From positions 372,001 through 436,000 of the forward strand of contig NZ_FQZI01000003.1 in the NCBI RefSeq assembly GCF_900142035.1: 64,000 nt of DNA. The letters run 5' to 3'. Positions 34,819 to 44,410 of the stretch are shown piece by piece. Under the pieces are notes generated by a model that was not told where the DNA came from, ran no database searches, and saw nothing but the letters and a program-made list of their open reading frames with translations. Each line of letters begins with the position of its first letter. Positions within the stretch are counted from its first letter, which is position 1. Source of the DNA: Flavobacterium terrae (GTDB taxonomy: Bacteria; Bacteroidota; Bacteroidia; Flavobacteriales; Flavobacteriaceae). Made by a program: the position numbers and the translations under genes.

Positions 34819-37800
34819 ATGAAATTGTTTTGGGTAAACGAATCAATCAAACAAAATTATAAGCCTCTATGCTATTTATCACTCTTATTACTTTTATCTG
34901 CCTGTGCTACCCACAAAATTCAATTAGGAAAAGACACTTATCATGAAATTGTTGAAGAAGAGCTTGATACTGTTAAAAACAGTCATACTCTTTACTTGAT
35001 AGGCGATGCTGGAAATGCAGATGAAGAACAAACGCAACAAACACTTTCTATTTTAAAACAAAAATTAGACATAGCTGACAAAAATTCAACATTACTATTT
35101 CTGGGAGATAATATTTATCCTTTAGGAATGCCTGCTGAGAAAAACACTCCTGAAAGATCAGCTTCTGAAACCAAACTTACCAACCAACTAAAAATTACGG
35201 AAAACTTTAAAGGAAAAACGATTTTCATTCCTGGAAATCACGATTGGTATCACGGTTTAAAAGGACTTAAGGAACAGGAAAACTTTGTTACCGAATATTT
35301 AAAAGAAAAGAAATCATTCCTCCCTAGAAAAGGTTGTGCTATAGAAAGCATAAACCTAAGTGATGATGCTGTTTTGATCACTATTGACAGTCAGTGGTAT
35401 TTAGAAAATTGGGACAATCAGCCTTACATTAATGATGATTGTGAAATAAAAACCCGTGATAAATTCTTTGAAGAATTTGAAAGTCTTGTTAACAAAAATC
35501 AGAACAAAACTATTGTTATTGCCATTCATCATCCTTTGTTAACCAATGGACCTCATGGCGGACAATTTTCACTAAAAAAACAAATTTATCCATCAAAGCA
35601 TCCCATCCCCTTACCTATTCTTGGTTCGTTCATCAATCTATTAAGAAAAACATCTGGTATTAGTCCGCAAGATTTACAAAACAAGCAATATGCAGCATTT
35701 GTAAACCGAATTAAACCTATCATTCAGAATAGAAATAACATTGTAGTAGTTTCTGGACACGAACATAACTTACAATTTATTGAACACGAAGGTATCAAGC
35801 AAATTGTAAGTGGATCGGCTTCAAAAAGAGAAGCTGCAAGAGCCATTTATCCTAAAAACTTTTCTTTTGGTGGTAATGGGTATGCAGTACTCAACATAAA
35901 ACAAAACGGTAAAGTAGGTACAACATTTTACAGTACCGAAGACAATCAGGAACGTGAAATATTTCATCAGGAAATCATTAAAGAAGTAAAGGAAACTGAG
36001 CTAGTCTATACAGGATTAGCTAATAAAACAGCTCAAGCTCCTATATACCCAACAAAATTGACAAAGAAAAATGCTTTTTACCGTTTCTTATGGGGAAAAC
36101 ATTATCGCAACTATTATGGCATTCCAGTTGAAGCTCCTATTGCTAAGCTCGACACTTTATATGGCGGACTTAAACCAAAAATTTCAGGGGGAGGACATCA
36201 ATCTCTTTCTTTAAGGCTAAAAGACAAAAATGGAAAAGAATATGTTATGCGAGCTCTTAAAAAAAGTGCTTCTCGCTTCCTCCAAAGCGTTGCTTTTAGA
36301 GATCAAAATATCGAAAACGAATTCAATAACACCACAGCCGAAAAATTCATTTTTGATTACTACACCACGGCGCATCCTTATACTCCATTCATCATTGGAG
36401 ATTTAGCAGATAAAGTTGGCGTATTTCATACTAATCCAAAATTGTTTTATGTTCCAAAACAAAAAGTACTGAGTCAATACAATAACACTTTTGGAGACGA
36501 ATTATACATGATAGAAGAACGACCAACAGATGAACATAAAGATTTAGAAAACTTCGGTAAACCAGATGCTATTGTGGGATCTGAAGATGTATTGGCTAAT
36601 TTGAGAAAAGATGAAAAATATAGTGTTGATGAAGAAAGCTACATTAAAGCACGTCTTTTTGATATGCTAATTGGCGATTGGGATCGACATGTAGATCAGT
36701 GGCGATGGGCAGAATACAAGCAAGGAGAAAAAGTGATTTACAAACCTATTCCTAGAGACCGTGACCAAGCATTTGCCAAAATTGATGGAAATCTTTTAAA
36801 ACTACTTACCAATATTCCAGCAGCCCGACACATGAAATCTTTTAAAAAGGAATTCCCAAATTTAAAATGGTTCAATTTTGCTGCTAATGCCCTAGACAGA
36901 CAGTTTATAAAACAAAATGATCCTGAAGTATGGAAAAAACAAGTGAACTACATTGTAAGCAATCTTACTGACGAATCTATTGATATGGCTTTTGCCAATT
37001 TACCCAAAGAAATCAATAACGATAATACAACCCTTGACATTAAAGAAAAACTCAAGTATAGAAAACAACATCTTGAAGCTTATGCTTTGAAATATCAAAA
37101 CAGATTAGAAAAAAGAATACTTCTTTTAGGTACTGATAAAAAAGACAAATTTGTAGTTACTCGAATGCCTGATGGAAAAACGGAAATAACTATAATACGA
37201 ATAAAAAAAGAAGGAGAAGTAACTCAATTCAGTAAAGTCTATGATAAAAAGAACACCAAAGAAATATTGATTTATGGTTTGGACGATGAAGATGTTTTTG
37301 AAGTAAAAGGCAATACTTCAAATTCTATTTTTATCCGATTAATTGGCGGACAAAACAACGATACCTATCGTATTGAAGATGGAAGTTGTGTAAAAATTCA
37401 TGACTTTAAATCGAAAGAAAATACAATCGAAAACAAAGGCAAAGCTTGTGTAGCTTTATCGAATGATTATGAACTTAATGATTATTATTATAAAAGACCA
37501 TTATTTAATGCCTTGATGATTATGCCTTCTATAGGTTCAAATCCAGATGATGGAGTAAAACTTGGAGTGGCACTTGATTATACTAAATACGGATTCAAAA
37601 ACAATCCGTATCAGCAAAAACACCAGTTTAAAGGAAACTACTACTTTGCTACCGAAGGTTTTGAATTGTTCTATAAAGGCACTTTTACAAAAGCAATTGG
37701 CTACTGGGATTTTGTGATGGATGCGAGATACACAACTCCTAACTTTAGTATCAATTATTTTGGTTTTGGTAATGAGGTCAAAAATAATGACGATATCCTA

Positions 37801-38550
37801 GGAATGGATTATAATAGAGTTAAAATTCAGATTCTAAAAGTAGCCCCATCATTGATTAGAAGAGGAAAAAACGGAAGCACAATACAAATTCAGCCTACTT
37901 TTGAGAACATTGAAGTAGAAGAGACCACAGGTAGATACGTAAATCAACTTGGAAGTGTAAATAAAAAAGTTTTCGATTACCAAAAATTTGCTGGAATGAA
38001 TTTCAAGTACAGTTATGAAAATTATGACAATGTTTCAAACCCAACTATGGGAATGACTTTTTCAGTTTTAGCAAGTTGGAAAACCAATTTATCAGACTCT
38101 AACCGCAATTTTCCTTATCTAGAAGGTATTTATGGAATTAGTCATAAAATAACTACCAATGGAAAACTGGTATTGGGCACCTTATTGAAAGCCAAAGCTG
38201 TTTTAAATGACAATTATGACTTTTATCAAGGAGCAACTATAGGTGGTGATTACGATTTGAGAGGTTACCGAACAGAGCGTTTCTTAGGAAAACAATCTTT
38301 CCTCCAGAGTACCGATTTACGATTAAAACTTGGTAAAATACGTCAAAGTCTTGTACCAATGCAGTACGGAATCTTGGGCGGATACGACTATGGTCGTGTA
38401 TGGCTTGATGGAGAAGATTCCAATAAATGGCACCAATCTGTTGGAGGTGGTTTATGGCTAAACGGCCTTAACACCATAACCGCTAGACTTACCTACTTTA
38501 ATGGATCTGATGGAAATAGAATTGCTTTCGGGTTAGGTTTTGGGTTTTAA
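34819..38550 (+). CDS. Lipoprotein joining a metallophosphatase, a kinase-like domain and an Omp85-type barrel
   Basis: A 1243-residue outer-membrane lipoprotein (lipobox LLSAC, Cys29). Residues about 55-375 are a calcineurin-like phosphatase: IGDAGN (61-66), LGDNIY (95-100), GNHDW (139-143), HHP (237-239), GHEHN (313-317). Residues about 445-790 keep kinase-like landmarks in order: a glycine-rich loop at 457-460, Lys481/482, the end YMIEERP near 563-569, GDWDRH at 619-624 (catalytic-loop-like) and IPRDRDQAF at 644-652 (metal-loop-like), as in CotH/Fam20C/HipA kinases. Residues about 900-1243 form a barrel with the BamA/TamA-type 'YDLRGYRTERFLG' and a terminal Phe. Databases usually call this family only a metallophosphoesterase. 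The kinase reading is inference. Confidence 0.85.
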   Translation: MKLFWVNESIKQNYKPLCYLSLLLLLSACATHKIQLGKDTYHEIVEEELDTVKNSHTLYLIGDAGNADEEQTQQTLSILKQKLDIADKNSTLLFLGDNIYPLGMPAEKNTPERSASETKLTNQLKITENFKGKTIFIPGNHDWYHGLKGLKEQENFVTEYLKEKKSFLPRKGCAIESINLSDDAVLITIDSQWYLENWDNQPYINDDCEIKTRDKFFEEFESLVNKNQNKTIVIAIHHPLLTNGPHGGQFSLKKQIYPSKHPIPLPILGSFINLLRKTSGISPQDLQNKQYAAFVNRIKPIIQNRNNIVVVSGHEHNLQFIEHEGIKQIVSGSASKREAARAIYPKNFSFGGNGYAVLNIKQNGKVGTTFYSTEDNQEREIFHQEIIKEVKETELVYTGLANKTAQAPIYPTKLTKKNAFYRFLWGKHYRNYYGIPVEAPIAKLDTLYGGLKPKISGGGHQSLSLRLKDKNGKEYVMRALKKSASRFLQSVAFRDQNIENEFNNTTAEKFIFDYYTTAHPYTPFIIGDLADKVGVFHTNPKLFYVPKQKVLSQYNNTFGDELYMIEERPTDEHKDLENFGKPDAIVGSEDVLANLRKDEKYSVDEESYIKARLFDMLIGDWDRHVDQWRWAEYKQGEKVIYKPIPRDRDQAFAKIDGNLLKLLTNIPAARHMKSFKKEFPNLKWFNFAANALDRQFIKQNDPEVWKKQVNYIVSNLTDESIDMAFANLPKEINNDNTTLDIKEKLKYRKQHLEAYALKYQNRLEKRILLLGTDKKDKFVVTRMPDGKTEITIIRIKKEGEVTQFSKVYDKKNTKEILIYGLDDEDVFEVKGNTSNSIFIRLIGGQNNDTYRIEDGSCVKIHDFKSKENTIENKGKACVALSNDYELNDYYYKRPLFNALMIMPSIGSNPDDGVKLGVALDYTKYGFKNNPYQQKHQFKGNYYFATEGFELFYKGTFTKAIGYWDFVMDARYTTPNFSINYFGFGNEVKNNDDILGMDYNRVKIQILKVAPSLIRRGKNGSTIQIQPTFENIEVEETTGRYVNQLGSVNKKVFDYQKFAGMNFKYSYENYDNVSNPTMGMTFSVLASWKTNLSDSNRNFPYLEGIYGISHKITTNGKLVLGTLLKAKAVLNDNYDFYQGATIGGDYDLRGYRTERFLGKQSFLQSTDLRLKLGKIRQSLVPMQYGILGGYDYGRVWLDGEDSNKWHQSVGGGLWLNGLNTITARLTYFNGSDGNRIAFGLGFGF

Positions 38551-39407
38551 TTCTTTAATTTGAACTCATATATTTTTCCTCCCGATTTCTTTACTTTTTC
38601 ATCGGCAATTAATAATGTCGAATTATCTTTAAAAGTTATTGCTTCTTTCTGGGAATAATGATTTAAATTCAATTCAGTTATTTTTCCTTCAAAGAAATGA
38701 TCTTCCTTAAAATCTTCAAATAACCACACTTTGCTGTGACTTAACAATGCTACTTTCTTCTCATCTTTAGTTATCGAAGCTGCAGTGATGGCACAGGTAT
38801 TAAATTCGGAGCAAGTAATAAAAGAACCTATTTGTTCAGCTGGTTGCTTTCCTGTTCGATTAGGAATTTTGTACAACAACGCTTTTCCATCAGAATTTTT
38901 ACTTCTGTTTTTAGTAATTAAATAAAAGTGATCCTTGCAAACAATAAAAGCTTCAACATCAAACCATTGTTGTGTTTTTTTAGGAGGAAATTCTTTCTGC
39001 TCAGGATAATTAAAAGTAGTTTTCGCTACTGTTTTACATTGCGTCTTCCCTAGTGAATCTTTACTAATTTTATAAATACATAAATCTTTTCTTTCATTGT
39101 CATTGTTACCAAAATCTCCTATATAAATATTTCCTTCTTTGTCTGAAGCTAAATCTTCCCAATCAATGTTAGTAGCATCACTAATGGTAATTCTTTTAGT
39201 AATATCACCATTTAAATCAATACTATTTAATTCGTTTTCATTACCACTGTCTTCTATTGTCCATAGTTTGTTATTTACCCACTCTATCCCCGAAATTTCT
39301 TTTAGAGATTTAGGTAACTTTCCTATTTCTGTAACATCACTTTTTTTCTCACAAGAAAACTGAGCCAAAATTAAAGCAGTAATACCCCAAAAACGCATTG
39401 TAAACAT
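38547..39407 (-). CDS. Exported beta-propeller-like lipoprotein (SdiA-regulated-like)
   Basis: A 286-residue lipoprotein (lipobox AQFSC near residue 19). The mature part has repeating propeller-like blades with 'LKEISGIEWVNNKLWTIEDS', 'DWEDLASDKEGNIYIGDFGN' and 'QWFDVEAFIVCKDHFYLITK', the pattern of SdiA-regulated and phytase-esterase-like propellers. It may bind calcium or act as an esterase, but no catalytic set is sure. Its stop overlaps the stop of the convergent large lipoprotein by 4 bp. A second in-frame ATG three codons downstream is equally possible as start. Confidence 0.72.
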   Translation of the reverse strand: MFTMRFWGITALILAQFSCEKKSDVTEIGKLPKSLKEISGIEWVNNKLWTIEDSGNENELNSIDLNGDITKRITISDATNIDWEDLASDKEGNIYIGDFGNNDNERKDLCIYKISKDSLGKTQCKTVAKTTFNYPEQKEFPPKKTQQWFDVEAFIVCKDHFYLITKNRSKNSDGKALLYKIPNRTGKQPAEQIGSFITCSEFNTCAITAASITKDEKKVALLSHSKVWLFEDFKEDHFFEGKITELNLNHYSQKEAITFKDNSTLLIADEKVKKSGGKIYEFKLKN

Positions 39408-39535
39408 AGTCTTGGTTTTTAGTGCTAATTTAGAAAATATATACTTTATGAGTTGATAACTACTCTAGTTTTATAAGCATTAGAATACTTTTATTGTAAA
39501 CTTTTTACCAGAGCTTTAAACCAACAGCAAATGCT

Positions 39536-39543
39536 TATCTTTG
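39536..39543 (+). promoter_or_regulatory. Bacteroidetes -7 box TATCTTTG before mnmE
   Basis: TATCTTTG matches TAnnTTTG exactly and ends 18 bases before the ATG at 39562. The in-frame TTG at 39541 lies inside the box and cannot be the start. Confidence 0.75.
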
Positions 39544-39561
39544 CAAAAAATTGAATATAAT

Positions 39562-40971
39562 ATGATTCCTAATGATACAATTGTTGCTTTAGCTACTCCA
39601 TCTGGTGCAGGAGCTATTGCTGTGATTAGAATTTCAGGTAAACAAGCTATTGCTATTGCTAGTCAGGTTTTTAAATCGGTACGAAATAAAGACTTAACGA
39701 AACAAAAATCACACACATTGCATTTAGGTCATATTATTGACCCTTCTACAGACTCAGGGCAAGAAAAAACTTTAGATCAGGTATTAGTAGCTGTGTTTAA
39801 AGGACCTAACTCCTACTCCGGTGAAGATACTGTCGAAATTTCGTGCCACGGTTCTACGTTTATCCAACAACAAATCATACAACTATTACTTCGTAAAGGT
39901 TGTCGTATGGCGCAAGCTGGGGAATTCACCCTACGCTCTTTTTTGAATGGAAAAATGGATTTATCACAAGCTGAAGCTGTTGCCGACTTAATTGCTTCAG
40001 ATAATGAAGCAAGCCATCAAATCGCCATGCAACAAATGCGCGGTGGTTTTAGTAATGAATTAGCTAAACTCCGTGAAGAATTACTAAATTTTGCATCACT
40101 AATTGAATTAGAATTAGACTTTGCAGAGGAAGATGTTGAATTTGCAGACAGAAGTCAGTTTGTAGATTTATTGAAGAGAATTGAATTTGTATTGAAACGT
40201 TTAATTGACTCTTTTGCAGTTGGGAATGTAATTAAAAACGGAATTCCAGTAGCCATTGTGGGTGAACCCAATGTAGGTAAATCTACTTTATTGAATGCTT
40301 TACTAAACGAAGAACGTGCTATCGTTTCTGATATAGCAGGAACAACACGTGATACGATTGAAGATGAATTAGTCATCAACGGCATTGGCTTTAGATTTAT
40401 TGATACCGCAGGTATTCGTGAGACTAAAGATTATGTTGAAAGCATTGGTATCCAAAAAACATTCGAGAAAATTGAACAGGCACAAGTCGTTTTGTTTCTA
40501 GTGGATAGTTCACAATTAACCATTGAAAAAATAGAAGATTTAAAAGTTGAAATTGAGCGAATTAAAAACAAATATCCTCAAAAAACTTTACTAGTATTAT
40601 TCAACAAAAAAGATTTAATGTCAGCTGACTTGATTACTGCACTTGAAACACAAGTTGAACATTCCTTATTCATTAGTGCTAAAAACAAAGAAGGCATCGA
40701 GGAATTGAAAAATGCTTTATTATCGTTTGTGAATACAGGTGCTTTACGTAACAATGAAACCATTATTACTAATACAAGGCATTACGATTCATTGCTTAAA
40801 GCTTTAGAAGAAATTCAAAAAGTACAATGGGGCATGCAACAAAACTTATCTTCTGACTTAATGGCAATTGATATTCGTCAAGCTTTGTATTACTTTGGTG
40901 AAATTACTGGTGAAGTAACAAATGATGAGTTATTAGGAAATATCTTTGCGAATTTCTGTATTGGGAAATAA
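39562..40971 (+). CDS. mnmE: tRNA uridine-5-carboxymethylaminomethyl(34) synthesis GTPase MnmE
   Basis: MnmE works with MnmG to modify the wobble uridine of tRNAs (cmnm5U34). The 469-residue protein has the N-terminal tetrahydrofolate-binding domain ('IVALATPSGAGAIAVIRISG' at about 5-24), a helical domain, an inserted G domain (G1 GEPNVGKST near 227-235, G2/G3 DIAGTTRDTIED and DTAGIRE, G4 NKKD near 345) and the catalytic C-terminal CIGK. All key motifs are intact. ATG at 39562 is fixed by the promoter box. A terminator follows at once. Confidence 0.97.
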   Translation: MIPNDTIVALATPSGAGAIAVIRISGKQAIAIASQVFKSVRNKDLTKQKSHTLHLGHIIDPSTDSGQEKTLDQVLVAVFKGPNSYSGEDTVEISCHGSTFIQQQIIQLLLRKGCRMAQAGEFTLRSFLNGKMDLSQAEAVADLIASDNEASHQIAMQQMRGGFSNELAKLREELLNFASLIELELDFAEEDVEFADRSQFVDLLKRIEFVLKRLIDSFAVGNVIKNGIPVAIVGEPNVGKSTLLNALLNEERAIVSDIAGTTRDTIEDELVINGIGFRFIDTAGIRETKDYVESIGIQKTFEKIEQAQVVLFLVDSSQLTIEKIEDLKVEIERIKNKYPQKTLLVLFNKKDLMSADLITALETQVEHSLFISAKNKEGIEELKNALLSFVNTGALRNNETIITNTRHYDSLLKALEEIQKVQWGMQQNLSSDLMAIDIRQALYYFGEITGEVTNDELLGNIFANFCIGK

Positions 40972-41006
40972 AAAAGATACTACCTTCGATAGTATCTTTT
41001 GTTTTT
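40972..41006 (+). terminator. Terminator after mnmE
   Basis: Perfect stem AAAAGATACTA / TAGTATCTTTT with a seven-base loop, followed by GTTTTT. It starts on the base after the mnmE stop and can also serve the convergent dipeptidase gene. Confidence 0.85.
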
Positions 41007-41026
41007 ACAATTATAAATAATAAAAA

Positions 41027-42679
41027 TTACAATTCCATATCGTAACTCACTGGACCATTTTTGTAATTGGTCAGTTTAAGCCAATCAGAAGAATAACCAA
41101 TACCAACTGGGGAACTATTTTGAGGTTTAGAAGGTTTTGAGTTGATATAACCATCAGAATATTTAGCAATCAATCTATCAGCTAATTCCCACCATCTACT
41201 TACAATACTTTGAGAATTAGCATCACACGATTTAGTTAGTTCTTCAACTGAATTTATTCCATCCCATTCCTTAATAAGATTTATTTGAGCCTCTTCCAAT
41301 TCCTTTTGCAAAGGTTGAATGTCTACCTGACACATTCTTTGAAAATTTAATCTGGACCAATTGTTTACAAAATCAAATGCCCACCAAGCGGCATCACGAC
41401 TAAATTTTTGCGGATCGCCAATTTGATAAGTTTGAGGAAGCTGAGCTACCTTAGATGGAAAAGGCACAAAACAAGTTGTATACGACACATCTGGACCAAA
41501 CCAACACAATCCTTTAGTTAATTCTGGAGCATTTGGTCGGGTTTGTAACACATACGTATATCCTTGATAAAATACTGAAATAGGTCGTTCCCAAGCACCA
41601 TATAATTTATGATTTCCAATATCATAACTTGTACCGTCATAACTTCCGTAGAAACGTGTCGGATCTCCATAAGGTCCAGCGGCAATACCTTTAGTCATGT
41701 CAAATTCGGTGCCTTCGTAATGGTCACGATACAATGCAAAAATATCTTGCACATCCAGTTTTTCCTTTGGTGCAATTGAAAAAGGATAATCTGTAGTATA
41801 ACCTCCATTGGTTACCCAAGGACTTAAACCTAAATCTGGATTTACTCTGTCAAATACACGCCAAACTCTTCGCAATGAATAATAAGGATGATTGTATTCT
41901 CCTTCGCTAATAGCAACCAACCAGTCTATTGGACCTTCTTTAGGAGCCCATCCCAGTTTTTGTAATCCTGGAATTAATCGATCAGAGAAAATTTGATCTT
42001 CAGAATTTGGAGTTATCTCACGTATACGAAATTCATTGGCAGCCACAAAAATAGTTCCATCTGGCACTCGTTGTGCTATCCATGCCGAATGGTATTCTTC
42101 ATCAGGCAAAGCACACATTTCAAAAACCCAAGCTTCTTTTTCATCGGCAACTAATAAGGTTTCACCCGTTGAGAAATAACCGTATTCATCGATAAGTGCT
42201 CCCATAACTTGTACCGCTTCACGAGCCAGTTTGCAGCGTTCTAAAGCAATACGAGACAATTCGGCACTGTAAAAAAGACGACAATGCTTTCCGGTTTTCT
42301 CCGCTACCTCTTGCGTTACTGGACTTTGAGGCATAAACTTGGCTCCATTTGTACATTCACCAAACATTAAATTATGCTCGTTCATGATTCCGTAGCTTCC
42401 ATCAAAATATGCATAGGTATGCGCTACTTGAGGAATTTTTCCAATAAGTGGTGTTTCAGGCCATTCAGGAGTATCATAACCTGATCCTCGATCCTTAGTA
42501 ACTAAACGAGGATATCCATCATTTGTGCCATTAACAATTCCTCTTTCACTCCCTTCTGAATGATCTTGTGCTGGAACATAAATAAAGCGTTGATCTGAAA
42601 GTTCGTTATCATCAGAGTGTGTAACTACCATAGAACCATCTTTTGTGGCTCCACAGGTAATAATCATAGTGGTACACAT
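41027..42679 (-). CDS. C69-family dipeptidase
   Basis: A 550-residue Ntn-hydrolase of peptidase family C69 (PepD type). Cys2 in MCTTMIITCGATKDGS is the expected nucleophile once Met1 is removed, so the start is sure. Further family marks are 'THSDDNELSDQRFIYVPAQD', 'GTNDGYPRLV', 'MNEHNLMFGECT', 'VFEMCALPDEEYHSAWIAQR' and 'GLCWFGPDVSYTTCFVPF'. There is no signal peptide, so it acts in the cytoplasm or is exported another way. It probably releases N-terminal amino acids from dipeptides. It lies 33 bp downstream of the decarboxylase-like gene, and the two form an operon. Confidence 0.9.
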   Translation of the reverse strand: MCTTMIITCGATKDGSMVVTHSDDNELSDQRFIYVPAQDHSEGSERGIVNGTNDGYPRLVTKDRGSGYDTPEWPETPLIGKIPQVAHTYAYFDGSYGIMNEHNLMFGECTNGAKFMPQSPVTQEVAEKTGKHCRLFYSAELSRIALERCKLAREAVQVMGALIDEYGYFSTGETLLVADEKEAWVFEMCALPDEEYHSAWIAQRVPDGTIFVAANEFRIREITPNSEDQIFSDRLIPGLQKLGWAPKEGPIDWLVAISEGEYNHPYYSLRRVWRVFDRVNPDLGLSPWVTNGGYTTDYPFSIAPKEKLDVQDIFALYRDHYEGTEFDMTKGIAAGPYGDPTRFYGSYDGTSYDIGNHKLYGAWERPISVFYQGYTYVLQTRPNAPELTKGLCWFGPDVSYTTCFVPFPSKVAQLPQTYQIGDPQKFSRDAAWWAFDFVNNWSRLNFQRMCQVDIQPLQKELEEAQINLIKEWDGINSVEELTKSCDANSQSIVSRWWELADRLIAKYSDGYINSKPSKPQNSSPVGIGYSSDWLKLTNYKNGPVSYDMEL

Positions 42680-42712
42680 ATATTGTATCGTTTATCTGAT
42701 TAATAATTTAAC

Positions 42713-44059
42713 TTATTCACCTGAACATTTACAAAACCACTGCCCTATTTGAGATGCAATATTAGTAGGATAGTTACTCGCTCCTGCACTACTTCCTGGT
42801 GGTGGTGGTTGTTGTGGATATAACTCGTTTTTGTCATTCATGAAAACCAATTGTTTGTCTGGTAAGTTTTGATAAATTACTACAAACGATGAACCTCCAT
42901 AATGGAACATGCCCATTTCTTGGCCTTTTGTTACAATTGCTCCTTGTTTCATTGTAGCATCAAATTGAACTGTTGAAACTTCACTCATTCCTAAAGGAAT
43001 ACAACAAACATTTCCGTAATCTTCTGTTTCAAAAACAATAATTCCACGTGCATTAGCTTCAGATAAATATGGAGTCGAAGCTGTAGTTGCTCCTCCATAA
43101 TCTGGTAATACTAATTTGCTAAAGAAACATCCTGGCACAACTAATGGATCAAACAATACTTTTCCATTTACAGGAACCCACCAGCGGTGAAAGTTATAAG
43201 GATTAAGATAGGTTTGAAATACATAACCGCCTTCAAACATTTCTCTTAGTTTATATTTTTCGATGACAGCATTTTGCACTGGATCTGATGAACTTAAAAT
43301 ATCATCTAATGAATACGGCATCCCTTTTAACCAAAACACATCTTTTCTTTTTACTTGTGGTTGCCAGCAAAACAGTGAACCATCATTTGGCGAAATAACT
43401 ACTTGATTACTATCAGGAGCAGCAACAGGGCGTGAAGCTTTTGGATCTAAAAATTCACGAGTGAAAAATGAATCCCATGATTTCCAATACGGTAATGTTT
43501 CAGAATCTTTTTTCCAAATAGGAAAATCATATTGTTTTTTTGCTGTATCAGATAACCATTGTTCACCATCGACCATAAATCCAGCTGCTGAAGCTGGTGT
43601 CACTAAAAACTTAGCCCAATCATCTAAAATAGCCTTCATTTTTTCGTTAAACATAGGAAGCCGGAACAAAGTACTTCCTCCTAACGTTGCATCTATACCC
43701 ACTACAAATGCAGAGAAAGGTAATCCCACCAAGTCATTGTTGATATATTGTGGCGGTAAATTTAAAATTGTATTGAAACCATGCAATAAAACTTCCAAAT
43801 TAGGAATTCTTGGAATTGGTGCTTCTTGTGTGGATTGATTAGCATGAACAATATTATCATTTTGCTGAAAAGCATTATCAGCTAAATATGTTAGTACATC
43901 ATTCCCTTGAATTAATTCTTTAAGCGCTTGAACACTTGGTGCAAGTTCTTTGGGGTCTGTTTTTAAAATCATTTCAAAAAACATTCTGAAAGATTCACGA
44001 TTGGGCTCTGGAAGCCAGCCACTCTGTCTATTGAATGGCACAAAATTTTGTGGTAACAT
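42713..44059 (-). CDS. Phosphatidylserine-decarboxylase-family protein (PsiD-like, with PSDC domain)
   Basis: A 448-residue member of the long decarboxylase branch that has an N-terminal PSDC-associated domain (about 1-160) before the catalytic domain (about 185-448). The self-cleavage site GGSS, which makes the pyruvoyl group, is in 'GMFHYGGSSFVVIYQ' near residues 388-402, and the supporting His is in 'NFHRWWVPVNGKVLF'. This branch includes L-tryptophan decarboxylase PsiD, so the substrate may be a free amino acid rather than phosphatidylserine. The protein lacks membrane segments. It ends with a Pro-rich tail and Cys-rich end (WFCKCSGE). Confidence 0.87.
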   Translation of the reverse strand: MLPQNFVPFNRQSGWLPEPNRESFRMFFEMILKTDPKELAPSVQALKELIQGNDVLTYLADNAFQQNDNIVHANQSTQEAPIPRIPNLEVLLHGFNTILNLPPQYINNDLVGLPFSAFVVGIDATLGGSTLFRLPMFNEKMKAILDDWAKFLVTPASAAGFMVDGEQWLSDTAKKQYDFPIWKKDSETLPYWKSWDSFFTREFLDPKASRPVAAPDSNQVVISPNDGSLFCWQPQVKRKDVFWLKGMPYSLDDILSSSDPVQNAVIEKYKLREMFEGGYVFQTYLNPYNFHRWWVPVNGKVLFDPLVVPGCFFSKLVLPDYGGATTASTPYLSEANARGIIVFETEDYGNVCCIPLGMSEVSTVQFDATMKQGAIVTKGQEMGMFHYGGSSFVVIYQNLPDKQLVFMNDKNELYPQQPPPPGSSAGASNYPTNIASQIGQWFCKCSGE

Positions 44060-44410
44060 TGTTTTTAGTTTTTAGTTGTTTGTTTATTTCTACTTCTAAG
44101 TTTTTTCAGATTTCGCCAAACATTAAATTCTGAATGGTTATAATCTAAATTTTTATTCTTCAAACTTTCACAGTTTTGAATGTTATAAATTAACAATATT
44201 TTTCTTATAATATGTTTGATTTTAAATTAAAGTTTTGAAAATTATTCAACAATATTAGTCAGAAATTCAAAATTGGAAACCAGTATATTTACGTGATTTT
44301 ACATTTAAAAAATCAGAATTAACAAAGAAATTTTCTTGATAACTTGTTATGGTTTCTGCTTAAAAGAAGTTTCTTTTTTTTAATTTTAGCAAGAATTAAA
44401 AAAAATTAAT
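44060..44410. other. Intergenic stretch with no gene
   Basis: About 350 bases of very AT-rich sequence between divergent genes. It has no open frame worth naming and no exact TAnnTTTG box; a degenerate TAATTTTAG at about 44380 could serve the plus-strand gene. Runs of T and A dominate. I see no hairpin or repeat of note. Confidence 0.6.

Noticed and set aside
33601..38550. A complete Pycsar anti-phage system
   Set aside because: Only the effector-like domain is here; no uridylate or cytidylate cyclase is encoded in the window.
39541..39561. TTG start for MnmE seven codons upstream
   Set aside because: It lies inside the TATCTTTG promoter box, so transcription starts downstream of it.
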